A stretch of 64,000 nucleotides of DNA. It comes from Trogon surrucura. Its lineage: Eukaryota; Chordata; Aves; Trogoniformes; Trogonidae. Positions 16,421-28,800 of this stretch are shown here, one piece after another. The stretch spans positions 26,372,084 through 26,436,083 of the forward strand of contig CM036624.1 of the NCBI GenBank assembly GCA_020746105.1, in the 5' to 3' direction. Position 1 is the first letter of the stretch. Each line of letters begins with the position of its first letter. The translations under genes were made by a program, and so were the position numbers. Under the pieces are notes generated by a model, which saw nothing but the letters and a program-made list of their open reading frames with translations, was not told where the DNA came from and ran no database searches.

Positions 16421-19287
16421 TTGGGCTTAGTGCTTTTCACTAGACAGAGCTATGTGCCATGTTCTGCAAATAAGGCTTAGCCCAAAGATGTGTGGTACTG
16501 ATGTGACAACTTGAATCCCTAGGGAGAAGGCCTTTGCTTGAGTGGAAAGATGCACAAAGAACACTGCAAAAATGTTTGGCTAATGCAGATATTTAAAGAT
16601 CATGCTTATCTCAAGTATTCATAATTTTCAAAGGCTGAACTTTACTCCTATGAAGAGGAAGGAAAAGCCCAGGTTTTAGCTAAAGGAGAGTTTGTTTAAG
16701 ACGTGAAATAGGGGTTGCCCAGAAATTTTCATATGCTTAACTTGAGTCTTTTTTGAATACAAATAGGAGTTACTTGTCTTCAGAGTTAAAAGGTGCATAG
16801 GGAAATGGAGAGCCCTCTGTAATAGTATAGTTTTATAATACAGTAATAGGGCTGGTTCCCTTGATTGCAGCATGATTTTGGTGAAAGAAATGCCTTGTGG
16901 GCGTGCTTTATTACTTGAGTTTAAAACCATAATACAGTGCTTTAACAACACTTTCCAAGGTTTTTTTGTTTTGGTTTTTTTTTCTTCATAAGAAAATATG
17001 TAAGATTTGCTGTCAGCCTTTTGCTTGTGAAAATTGAATAGTTACCTGTTCTGTTAGGTAGCTTAAGAAATAGCAGTATTATCTTCATATATGTGATTTT
17101 CTGCGGGGAAAGTAAATCATGTGGAAGTTGGGATTTAATTTACAATAATATTTTAATGAGCACAAGAGGAATCCCATTTCCGCTACTCAGAGGAATAGAA
17201 CTTCTGGGAGAAACTGTTCAAGTTAATTTTTCAACTGCAGGTCTCTTCATGCAGTGTCAATTAGTTGTAGTCCTAAATCTGCAAGGAACAAAGCAGTTGT
17301 TGGAGCAGTATCACAAAGGGAGAAAATTTGCTGCTTAGTGCTTATGCATATTGTTAACACTATATAATGTTTGTTCAAAAGGTTCCCATTTCAGTATGTT
17401 CCGTATTGCATTTCTTAACGTGGTTTTTAAGTAAAAAATGTAAAGCTGGTTTTTAACGTTCTGTTACCTTTTGTTATTATCGCAGATGCTATAAGCTACA
17501 CGACCTTAAAAGCATATCATGATAAAATACCTGTTTGTCAGTTTAAAAGCTAATGGAATTGAGCATTTTGTAATCAAGAATCTTGTAACCATAGTCCAAC
17601 TTGTAAAAAAAAAAAAAGTTACAGCAACTAGGACTATTTTTTGTAACCATCTTCAGGCAAGAGGAGTAGTGTTAAATTGAGGAATTGCAGTATCTTGTGT
17701 ATTTAGAGGTATGTATATATATATATGTATAGCAAACTAAAATTTTCCAACTGTTTTCATGCTCAAAATACAGAACTATAGGACTGGTATGAAATGCTTG
17801 TATTTTTTTTCATATGGAGAAGTGACAAAGTATATGTTTCAGAAAATGGCATATAGAATGACTTCAAAACATGAGAGGAAGCATTAATATCTATCTAATC
17901 CAGCATTCACAAAAACTAATATTTTTCTAATCCAAAAAATGTGTTTACGCTATGTTTTAAAAACCACTTCATTATTTAATAAAGGCTACTTGGGAGAAGG
18001 AGACAAATACTCAGTGACCTGCTATATCTCTGGCTACGGAAATACATGGAAATTAAATGGACATTCATGAAGTCGAGACAAGAAGGGTATTCTGATGTCC
18101 TGAAGGTTGCTTAGGTGCCATAGAAAGTAAACGTCATTTGGTTCCTTTGGAGGAGTTCATTTAGCATGTCAATAAAAACCTCTACTTCTAAAGAACCGTT
18201 TATAATCTTCCCAACATCAGGTTTTGGGATAACCTCGAGGTGTTAGAAGAGTAGGACAAGTGACATCACAGTTGTTTCTCCTTTTTGCCATGCACTGGTA
18301 CTCTGTGATTGCTCCAGAGCAGGCTTTCTGATGTCGTGAGGGTATTAGTATTCCGCTCTTCCGCTGAGCCTGTTTTGGATTATCTGTGCTGAAAACTTGT
18401 TGAAGCGTGTTTGTGGTGTGTTGAACATATGATGTAATTTTGGGTTGATTTTTGAGTCCTGACCTGTTTACTTTGGTATGGAGGTAACAGACTCTCCAAC
18501 TGGGGTTCTTACCACCTTCTTCTTGTAACTTAGTGTGTACTCATTTCCACTGCCTTTCATAGGGTGGAAGCTTCCTCTTTATTTTTATGCCCTCTTCTAG
18601 TATTCACCTCTATTGTCAATATGACCTTCAGTCCAAGCATCACAAACAGTGCTGAGGGTGAGCAATATATGTATTATGATGATTGATCATATGAGATTGT
18701 CAGTGTTCTAATTCTCAGATGTGATAGTTGTAGTATTTTTAGTAAATGGTCGAAACAGTATCCATGTCGGAGTCTCAAAAATCTAAGCATAGGGAGGAGG
18801 CGTCCATCAGATTGATGCATAGTAATGAATCAAGCTGGGAGATACTGTTCAAATTAATTTTTAGAACAAATTTTTTAGAAATGAAATTTCTAGAAATGAA
18901 TCAAGCTCTTGGACTGGTTGTACCTTCAGTACTGAAAAGCCAAAGCATGGGTGGAGAAAAGGTCTATAGCTGGCTTGGTTGTGAAGACCCTGGTTGAGCT
19001 GTGTACGGGTATCGGTGTGCCATGAAATTCTTGACCTTGCATAGTTTTGCTCAGAGACTGGAGGAGACCATTGTCTTGAATGGATAATCTGCTATTAGTT
19101 GTAGATTGTAGGGTTTTTTTAGGGTTTGGGGTTTTTTTTTGTTTTTTGGAGGGCTTGTTTCAGAGTAAATCAGCAGTCTGGAAGGGGGAGTTGGATTTGG
19201 CCAAGACTTTTTGGTAAGTGTAACTAGCCCCATGCTTGCATGAACTAAACTCCTATTAATGAGTCATGCTTTGTGTTAATAGTTCAC
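16421..19287. other. Intergenic or distal 3' UTR region, no gene seen
   Basis: No exon, RNA gene or repeat family is recognised. AATAAA hexamers lie at 17,978 and 18,171, and these could end a long DNAJB4 3' UTR. A short TA-rich run is at 17,711-17,727. Open frames in this stretch are under 85 codons and have no domain. Confidence 0.5.
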
Positions 19288-19330
19288 GGGTGAGGGATTT
19301 TGGGTTTTTTTTTGGGGGGGTTGGGTTGGG
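19288..19330 (+). repeat. G/T-rich tract with quadruplex potential
   Basis: Six runs of three or more G are separated by short T-rich or mixed loops, over 43 bases. More G/T-rich sequence lies at 19,110-19,150. The tract ends 47 bases before the start of the ERVL LTR. Confidence 0.7.
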
Positions 19331-19376
19331 TTTTTTTGCAGTGTACTGGGTGTGACTGGCTGGCTTTTTTGATGAG

Positions 19377-19911
19377 TGTTATGGTTGAGCCCAGGCAGCT
19401 GTACACCACACAGCTGTTCACTCTCTCCCTCACAGTATGATAGAGAATTGGAAGAAAGGTAAAACTTGTGGATTGAAATGAAGACAGCTTAATGGGACAG
19501 AAAAGGAAGGGAAAATAGTAATAATGGTAAAAATACATGAAGCAGGTGATGCACAATGCAGTTGCTCATGACCCACTGACTGATGCCTAACCAGTCCCAG
19601 AGCAGCAGGCCACCACGCTTCAGCCAACTCCTCCACTTTTATTGTTCAGCATGAGATATGGTATGGAATGTGTCTCTGGCTAGTTGGGCCAGCTGTCCCA
19701 GACGTGTCCGTGCCCAGATTCGTGTGCACCTCCAGCCTCCTTGCTGGCAGGGCGGCAGCATGAGAAGCTGAAAAGTCCTTGAACTGGTGTAAGCACTGCT
19801 CAGCAGCAACTTAAACATCAGTGTGTTATCAACATCATTCTCATGCTAAATCCAGAACACAGCACATACCAGCTATTACAAAGTAACTCTATCTCAGCTG
19901 AAACCAGGACA
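19377..19911 (-). mobile_element. Solo LTR of an avian ERVL-type endogenous retrovirus
   Basis: Read on the minus strand, the element opens TGTCCTGGTTTCAGCTGAGA and closes with CAACCATAACA. It matches a common bird ERVL LTR from memory: the GCTGAGCAGTGCTTACAC block, the TCAAGGACTTTTCAGCTTC block, an AATAAAAG signal and the AGCTGTCTTCATTTC region. It is about 535 bp with terminal TG..CA and no internal retroviral sequence next to it, so it is a solo LTR. It is moderately diverged, suggesting an old insertion. The 5-bp flanks do not form an obvious target duplication. Confidence 0.8.
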
Positions 19912-22900
19912 GAGGAAAACAACAGTAATTTCCAAAACTTCTTTTCCTTGGCCTATAGTTAAGGCTGGATGATCCTAGACATACTTACATGTTTTTTCTT
20001 TTTGTTATTCTTAGCCTGTAAATTTTGAATCTTTCAAAATATTTTAGTGCTAGAAATCCACCTCCCCAAATCTTTAAGCTCTTCATATGCTTTTGCCACT
20101 CCTCAGTGACTTGGTCTCACTAATGTGATGATGCAGTTCTAAAAAGAGACTCTAGGAACTATCTGGAGTGCTACTGAGCTGAAGGAATGAAGTCTGTATC
20201 TTTAGTAAGGGCTCTGCTGTGTTCACAGACAACAGATTGATTTTAGAAAGTGCTGGGCTGGTTAATCGTGTTGTCTCTCATCTCATCCTGTCGTGACAGA
20301 CTGTTATTTCACTGCTTTAGGCTCTTGCATATTTGGTGAGGACCTGTGTGTGTGGCTGACAGGGTTATCCAGTAGCAAACACTTCATAGATAGGGGTTTG
20401 AGAGAATGATGTGTGTGACTGAATGGTATCTGTAGTATCAGACAGCAGAAAGAGTGGAATGCAGAAGGGAAGGGAAAAGAAAGTAAGCTCAGATTTTTGT
20501 GGAGGAGAACAGAAGATGCAGTTAGTCGTGCACTTGAAAAACACTCCCTCACAGATCCAGAGTCACTTACCCTGATTTCAACAGTATCAGTCTCAGGGAT
20601 CCCCTTACAGAGCTCCAAGTTGTAGTGCTTATGGCAGCTTTAGTGCTGACAGGTTCTCCTGGCCCCCTTTATGAGTTTCTGTAGTTGATGAAGCTTCTTA
20701 GAAAGTTTGGAGTTGACTAGACAATTGACAGACTAAATGTACTCCCTTCCTTTCTAGCACTTTATGCGCTGGCCTGACTCACTGGTAACATACTTTGGGG
20801 TGTAGAATAGGTTTTATCCCAAGAGTGAAAATTGTTATGATTTAGGGTAGAATTCTGTGTGCTTGAATCCATGTGCTAGACTGAAAAAATATGGGACATG
20901 GACATGGAACTGTAAATATCATTGAGACAATTTTCCTTTTCCAGTCAGTAAATGCTAGTCCTTCTTTGCAGCTGACATTTAATAGTTCTTACTGTATTGC
21001 TTACTGCATAAATCCTATAGAACCAGAGTATTTATATATTCATTTACAGTTTGGCATGCAGATCAGGCAAATGGCAGTACTAATCTCTTTGTGAAGTACA
21101 GAATCTCAGCTCTTGTCAAGTTGCTCAGCAATGGACTGTTAGATTGGCATGATTTATTTCTTTCAGGCACCTCCAGTTAATTGTTCCGTTAATTACAAGT
21201 GGAAGTAGAGGTGTACTGTTGCTCCCAGTGGGTCTAGAAGGTGTAACTGTCCCGTGCTTGTTTTGTTACCCTAAAATTAGTCTTACCCAAGGGAGGAGCT
21301 ATATAAGAACAGCAATCTTGTTAGTCATGCCTGATTGTTTTATATCAAGAACAGATTAGCATCTTCACACTACTGCTGCCCTACGTAATTAAAAAAAAAA
21401 AAAAATTCCTACCCAGCTAGCTCCTAAAACACCACATAGCATTTTCCTGAAAAAGTGATTTATGACATGCTCTAAATAAGTGTCTCAGTTGCTTGTATTC
21501 ATATCCAAAGAAATGTTAAAGTGGGTTCAATGAGAAGCAGCCCTTGCCAAAAAAAACCCATGGCCAAGCGTAATAAGGACCTAGAGCCACTTCTGAGAGT
21601 GATCCAGGAAAACCACATTATTTTTCTGATATACCAGCAAAGTGATTTTAAAAGTAATTAGGAGGAAGGATAAAAATCTCTCAGATTTTCTTCTGCTCCA
21701 TATTAAGTCACAATTCCAAAAATTGAAGTCAGTGTGCAAAACGAGTTTATTGCTGCTGTATGAACAGTCAGAGGATGTTTTTACTAGTTGAAGTTTTTCA
21801 TGTGTCAAAGCCAAAACATGAATACTTAATGTAGTATGGATAGATTCTCAGATCAGTGAGTTTTGGTGACAAAGTTTGGTTCCCTCCTGTCACAGGCAGT
21901 CCTGTTTGAACTCCTACCTTAAAATAGGGGAGGAAATGCAATTGTATTGAAAGGCTTTGTTTTGCAGTATCCTCTGACGGTTTAAAAAGTAGGTTTTTAA
22001 TGTCAAATAAATACTATTATTTATGAGGGGAAATTTTCAGTTTTATTTCTATCAGTATTCTTTTGTTTAGATAGTTTATGTCAATTTAATGCTATCATAG
22101 ATAAACACCAGCTATGTTTCTTCTCAGTCTTACTTTCTTTAGTCTAAACAAGATAATGTCCTGAAATATCTTAAAAGCAGCTTTTCATTCACTGGTCATA
22201 CCAGTAATGCTTTTAAGTAGTTGCTTCATTTGGAACGTGAATGACCAGCTGCAGGTAAGAACTGCTTAAGTCATAGATACATACACACATATCCGATATA
22301 CATATATATATATATGTGTGTGTGTGTATTGATGTGTAGTGAAACAATTTTATGTGCTGATAGTTGGCAGTAGATAGCGTGCATTTCGTATACAGTAACG
22401 TGATTCTGTTCTGTAATTTCGTCACAAACTTTATGGCTGTTGCATGCTGCAATACATCCAAAGTACTGTGGCTGAGAAACTGAGGAATTTGTTAAACTGC
22501 AGTGTGTGATAGACTCCGAGGGTAAAAGGACTGAAACCCAATTTTTTTTTAATAGATGGTTTATTTTTCCTTCTAAAGCTGAGGCTAATAATGCATTATT
22601 AGAATTTTTATTTAAATGGTTAAGTCTCTGGTGTCACTTACAAAAAGTGAAATTTAATGAACTTTGGGATCTTAACTATCCTGAATTGCTGGAGGCTTGT
22701 TTGGATCTAGTTTTGATGTGTGTTAATTAATTGTTGGCAGATATTTTCCTAGTAGGTACACATCCAGGGAAGCCTGAGAGCAGGACTGGTTGTAGTTGGA
22801 GACAATGTCTTGTGTACATAACAGGCTTTTATTCTTTGAGGTTCCCAGCAGTCTGACTCATTTCTAGCTCTACAGATCACTCAGTCAACACTATGTTATG

Positions 22901-25149
22901 CTGGCTAAATCTAAATGGTTGAAACTGCTTATCCATGATAAGAGCAATATTAATAAATAGCATTTGCATCTTAGAAAAATTAAGCACACGGAGCAGTAAT
23001 GGACAGATGAAACTGAGTGTTGAACACTTCCTCGCAGTTTCTTGCCAAAGCTGTGGGCTGCTATGACAGTTTCATGTAGATGTTGTAGAATAATTTAGTA
23101 TATATGCAGTGTAATCTTCCTCTGATTTAAATGACAGCAGAAAGGTTTAATTTCAGCTGTTACATCATGTACATAATAATAGCTTATACATGCTCCATAC
23201 TGTTTTATTAAACAGTAACATGTGATCTTCAGTTTATTCAGTCATTTTTCTTTCCAGAGTTCAAAGCTGATGCTGTTGCTCCAAGCTGTAAGTAGGATCA
23301 GCATAGTTCTTGTTCAACTTCAGCTGTCTTTTTCCATCCATCTTTGTATGAAGCATGGAAACATTAACACTTTCATGGAAGAAACTTTTGCAATAGATAT
23401 CTGAATTCGGGCTATGTCAATGGCCACAAGTTTTTAAAATAAAACATATCTGCACAACCTCTGTATGTCACTATATGGAAACTTGACTGTTTGCATTTAC
23501 ATGAACAAAATTGTTAACATCAATAGTGACCATAAACAGTATTTACTGGTTTTCAATATTGATTCAATTATCTTGTCAGAAGATAAGGAATGAGTTGGTA
23601 GAGATCAAGATTGGTAGATACAAGACATAAGACTTGTCAATGTCACTGATTCCTCTGTAATACATTTTAGTCCGTGGGAAAAAACATGTTTTGAAAGAAA
23701 TTGTCCATTTAAAATTGTAAAACAGCAAAACCCCCTCAATAACAAAACAAACATGAACAGCTTGGCACTGTTAGTCGATCTCATTTCATTTCACTGCAGT
23801 CTCATCTAATTTATGCCAACATGCTGTGTCTGAATTGCATTCCAATAATAATAAGTACACATAGCTCTCCAAGTTCAGAGAAATCTTCAGTTTTAAGTTT
23901 TCTGGTTTCAAACTGGACTAGGAAGTCAACTATTTAAGTGTGATAGTAAGTTTATTCGGTGGTGTTTTTTATGGGTGGAAATGACTAGAAAATTAATAAC
24001 AATCTTGAACCAGTTGCCTTTGATTTGAATTGGATAAAATTGAGCATTGTAGTAGATTTAATACTCAAAAATGCTTATCTGGAAAGACTGAAATCCAACT
24101 GGCTTCAAAACTTTTCTTCCCTCAAATGTGAACGGTTTAGAAGCTGTATGTGTTTTCTGACATGTTCTAGATACTTTCTGAGTAGCTATGCTAAGAATTT
24201 TGACTTCAGGCTGCCTCCGAATCACTTCTGGCTCCATCTGCCAGAATTCTTTTTTTTTTTTCCTCTCTTAGACAATGGTTTATCTTTTTTTTTTATTTTG
24301 TGGCTCAGAAGATGCAGTAAGGCAGTACTGCTTATACTCTGACGGTTTATAACAGATTCCTTTGGAAGTGCTGGATGTTGCCTCTTGAAATTTCCACTCT
24401 TTACATCTCGAGTGGATTCAGTCCACCAGTGAAAATGGAGCAGTTCCACTGAGGTGAGTGTACTTACACTGGAGCAAGGAAGATGTCTTCTGTAACACAT
24501 GAATAGCTAACTCATTCTATAGAATACATGTCTGTTCTGTGGTGGAGAAGGAAATATTTTAAATCTGCTAAATGTTAGAAAATACACTTTTCAAATATTT
24601 GTAAGTTAAATCTCAGTATTTCAAAGCTGTCATTGCCCATTTCAGTAGGAGGCTTCTTAAACTTTGCTTGTTAATCTTTAGAGGTTTATAGGTACACTAT
24701 GTACAATTGTAATCAAGCTAAAGTTGGCTGGAATCCTTGTATACTTCGCGGTTTCTTTTGGTTTCTTTTATATACTGCGTATAAACCTATCCTGATCAAT
24801 ATTTAGTACTAAATTACTAGTAGAAATTCCTCAACTAATGAATGAAAAGATGCTAAAGTTTTGACAACTTTGTGCATGATTTACGGAAAGACTTTACAAG
24901 TATATAAGTACACTTTCCAGTATACACTTTATATAATACTCAGTTAGAAAAAAGAGATGTCTTTGGCCAGAAAACGAACCAGACCAGTCTTTGTCAACCT
25001 TGTCATTCTTGGTGCAGTCTAGTTCCAAGTGCCTTCGGCTTCCGTTTAGAAAAACCCCCTCAAACCCTTCCTAACGAATACCACGAGCAGGGCAGGCAGG
25101 ATTCCTTATTCACATGAACGGCTTCTGCCCCGAGCCCTCGTTCCTCCGC
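19912..25149. other. Intergenic region between DNAJB4 and GIPC2, no gene seen
   Basis: AT-rich sequence without recognisable exons, RNA genes or transposon families. It contains a TA/TG microsatellite (22,302-22,328) and poly-T runs near 24,250-24,298. The last 100 bases grade into the GIPC2 CpG island. Confidence 0.6.
22302..22328. repeat. Compound (AT)n-(GT)n microsatellite
   Basis: A run of alternating AT passes into alternating TG over 27 bases. It is short and probably length-variable. Confidence 0.85.
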
Positions 25150-25830
25150 GTTATTTGTGGCCGGTTGGAGCTCGCATGGTGCGCCGGCGCGGGGGAGCCG
25201 TGGGGGCCCTCGGTGCGCGGCCCCGCCGAGGCTGCAGGGCGGAGGGCACCGGCAGCGCCGAGGGCCCGTGCCCGCCCGAAGTGCCGGCGGAGCGGGGCCG
25301 CAGCCAGGCAGCTCCAGCGCCCGCGGGGCCGGCGGGCGGGAGCTGGCCGCGGTGGGGCGGGGCGGGGCGGCCGCCGGGCCCGGGCCTCACCTGGCGGCGG
25401 CATGGCCGTGCGGGGCCGGGGCGGTGCCGGGGGCAGAGTCCGGCGCGGGTGGCCGGCGGCGGCGGCAGGAGCCCGCTACAGGCGCGGAAGATGCCGCTGG
25501 GGCTGAGGAGCAAGAGGAAGGACAAGTCCAAGGAGACCTTCAAGCTGGTGGAGAGCGAGGCGCCGGCGCCGGCCCCCGCGGTGGCGGCGGCGCCGACCCC
25601 GAGCGCGTCGCGGCTGCAGTTCCACACGCAGCTGGCGCACGGCAGCCCCACGGGCCGCGTGGAGGGCTTCGGCAGCGCCCGGGAGCTCTACGCCAAGATC
25701 GGCGAGGCTTTCGGCATCGACCCCGCCGAGGTAGGGCCCGGGGGCGGAGCGGGGCGGCAGGGGCCCTCGACGGGCGCCGAGGGCAGTTGGGGCGGCCGTG
25801 GGCCGGGCCGGGCCGGCCGGCCGCCTTCGC
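25150..25830 (+). promoter_or_regulatory. GIPC2: CpG island with GIPC2 promoter and first exon
   Basis: An abrupt switch from AT-rich sequence to very GC- and CpG-rich sequence, ending after exon 1. Overlapping GC boxes (GGGGCGGGG, Sp1-type) lie at 25,354-25,362 and 25,359-25,367, about 125 bp before the start codon. No TATA box is seen, in line with a dispersed CpG-island promoter. The transcription start is probably between about 25,150 and 25,450 but cannot be fixed here. Confidence 0.85.
25491..25730 (+). CDS. GIPC2: GIPC2 coding exon 1: N-terminus and start of GH1
   Basis: Encodes residues 1-80 and ends in phase 0 before GTAGGG. It includes the basic start, an Ala/Pro-rich low-complexity stretch and the conserved [17 protein letters not shown] block (44-60). 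The frame stays open upstream of this ATG to 25,155, but the ATG used here matches the known family start (MPL.LR.K). Confidence 0.93.
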
Positions 25831-28800
25831 TGCCTGCACATTGCCGTGGATGTGCGTATTTTCCCTTTTTCTGGGGAAAAAGAAAAAAAAAAGTATCCTT
25901 TTGCAATTTCTAATTATCCAAAGGATATAAGCGTCGTTGGCGTTTAAGTTTTACACGGGAAAACAATGGTCCCGCTGACCGAGATGTCTCCAGAGGCTTG
26001 GGCTGACCTGGCGCCCCCCCGCTGCCCGACACCGCGCCCGGGCACTGGGTCAGCCCGTTCGTACCGCGGGTGAATGGGGCAGTTATTTCCAGTGCAGAAA
26101 TTATTGACTGTAGTGATTCGTTCGTGTCAAAAAAAAATAGTAATCAATGGATCCGTGAGGATAGCGACCCAGAAAGAAGGTAGTGTTGGGGGAGGGACAT
26201 GAATGCTTTAAATCTCACTACATTTTAAAATCCCAACCGAATGTGATGAACTGAAAACTTTCTGCTTTGCCAGGTAACTGCTCTCTCTTGAAATGAGGGT
26301 ATTTACATCTCTAACAAGATTTTTTTTTTTAACCCTGCTGCCTTTTTGATCTTTTTTTTTTTTTCTGAGCCAAGTTTTAAATATTTGTTTGGATAACAAT
26401 TCATTTGTGTTTGTAAATGCATTGTTTTCTCTTAGTTAAAAGGTAGTGGCCGTATCAAGTTCTTCCTACGTGGTTCCATGAACCTTAACCCTCTGAATGG
26501 CAAATTGAAATGAAGTGCAAACATTTTGTTACACCTGCATGTGGCTTATTTGTAGCTGGCTCCTTTAAAGTAGTAGAGACCATTACAGACTTTGTTCTGA
26601 GAGTTTGCTGTGGCCTGACCTGGCAGCATTTTGAACTGTAAATTCTAAGAGTGGTAGTAGCAGTGAATACAGTTTAACCAGTCACTGTTGCATTAAGTAA
26701 TTAAGTACTGGTGCTGTTGCCAGCCAATGTTCCTATGTCCCAGACTTTCCCAGCTGCTTTCTGACCTTCTGCTGCTCTGTTTTCTTTCCATACTGAGCTG
26801 CTGTTCCCCTTTTGTTCTGTTCCATCTCCAGTTATACCTTGTACTCTCAGGTTCTCGTAGTTGCCAGATTATCTTCTATTTCAGTTTCCTCCCTTTCACA
26901 GTTGAACTTCTGTAACTGATCTTTTGGCTCCACCGAGTTGAGGAAGAACAGCATTCACCAGGAAATTCGATTTTGTATGAATGGTGCACTCCCATTTCTC
27001 CTGCTGCATGTATAGTATGACACACCCGAAGTTTTTAGAGGAAGCACTACATTTCATGGGCGTCTGTTACCAGCCTTGTGCTAAGCTAGAGAAGTGTCTC
27101 TTCTCTTTTTCTCTCTACTGTCCCAGTACTATTTGTTTTGGGGTTTTTTTGGTGGGATTTTTTTTGTGGTTGGTGGTGGGTTTTGTTTTCTTTTGTGTGG
27201 TTAATTGGTAAAAATGTATGGAGAATTATTGTTGGAGGCCCTAAACTTAAAATCCTTTACTTGACAAAATCAGTTGGCTTTCAGAAACTAAGCTGTATGA
27301 GCTGAAAATAGTGATAAAAAGTATTTCCTGGTGTAAAGGTGACACAGCAGAGTGAAGAACCTGGACCAGAGAGTCTTGCAACAAAATTTTGAATGGACGA
27401 GATAGGATAGATCAGTGAATAACAAGGGGTGCTATGAAACAAGAATTTATTAGCAAATTCTGAGTTTACAGAAAATAAACAAAGACTAAACATTCTAAGT
27501 TGTATTTTCTATATATTAATTAAAGCTGCTTTTGGTCAGACAGTATGGTCCAGAAGCTGCACCTCATGAAACTGAAAGACACTGAGGTATTCAAATGCCA
27601 TTTGTGGGTGTTATCTGTCTAGGAAAGTTTCTGTGACGTAGCTCTGCTGAAGCTTGTGGGCAGTGTGATACCTCAGTGCCTGCGGAACAGGTGCTATCAC
27701 AGAGATCTCTGCCCTGTAGTGACTGAGGTGGAAAACAGTAGAGGGGGGAGGGGGAGGTGAGGGAAAGGGCTCAGTGTAGAGAGCATTTGGATAACTGTTG
27801 CAGAAGAGAGTATATTTAATATCATATGTGTGTTTACTGCTGTGTAGGCAGGGGTATGGATTCTTGGATACGTTCCTACTTAAGTGTTTTAGTACAGTTC
27901 AGGATGAGCTGTACTTGTCATCTGTCACTTCTCCTTTTCACTCCGCACGGTTACAGCACCTCGTTTCCTCTTGGTATCACATCTTGCAGGACCAGCTGAG
28001 TTCAGCTTCTGCTGGAGGATCCTTTCCAGGATCTGTGATTGACTGGCAACAGTGACAGAGAGAAGCTTGTATAAAACACTGTATTTGTTGGGCAGACACT
28101 GACAAAAACTTCTGTGCAGACCTGGATCATGAGTGGGGTAGGATGGGGATAGAAGGTGACGGGTATAGCTCTGTCACTCCTGTGGTGCTTGCAAGGCATC
28201 TATGAAGGAGTGAGCCATAACATCAGTTTTCTGAGGCTTTTCCTCTACTCATCCTTTCTTGTCTAGGTATTTTGTTCTTCATCCATCTTCCTAGGTGAAT
28301 ATCTTGGTTATCCCTTTTGAACCTGACATTTAGCTTGGGTTTTTGCCTACCTCTCTGACTTTTACCATGACCGACATTTCTTCTTTTCCGGATTCAATGT
28401 GAATGTTCTTTCCATGTGGAGGAGTGAAGACAGCTTCTAGCAATGGGTTGCCTGTATCATTAATATGAGTGCTATCTCAGGTAGAGCACATTGTTCTTGA
28501 CTTGATTTGATTGTTCTTGACTTGATTTCTTCAACAGGGTTTCAACAAGGAAGCACAGAGCTAAAAAAAAAAAAAAGGTGCAATTCTTAACGCAGCCTAT
28601 CCAGAGTTATGTGTATGTTTCTACTTGCATAAATAATACAAATATCTCCCCCATTATCTTTTTTTAATAGAGGATCAAGTAAGAAAAGTAGTTGGAAAAA
28701 GTATTTGTGTATGGTGTTGGCCGTTTAGGATTATTACTCCAGCTGTGACCATTGGTAAAAGTAGCAGGGAATGCTTTGTTCCCTGTAAGTGTGAAAGCGC

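Noticed and set aside
25114-25930. Several long overlapping frames on both strands in the CpG island (up to 257 codons)
   Set aside because: GC-rich sequence has few stop codons. Only the frame with the GIPC2 start and a correct donor is supported.
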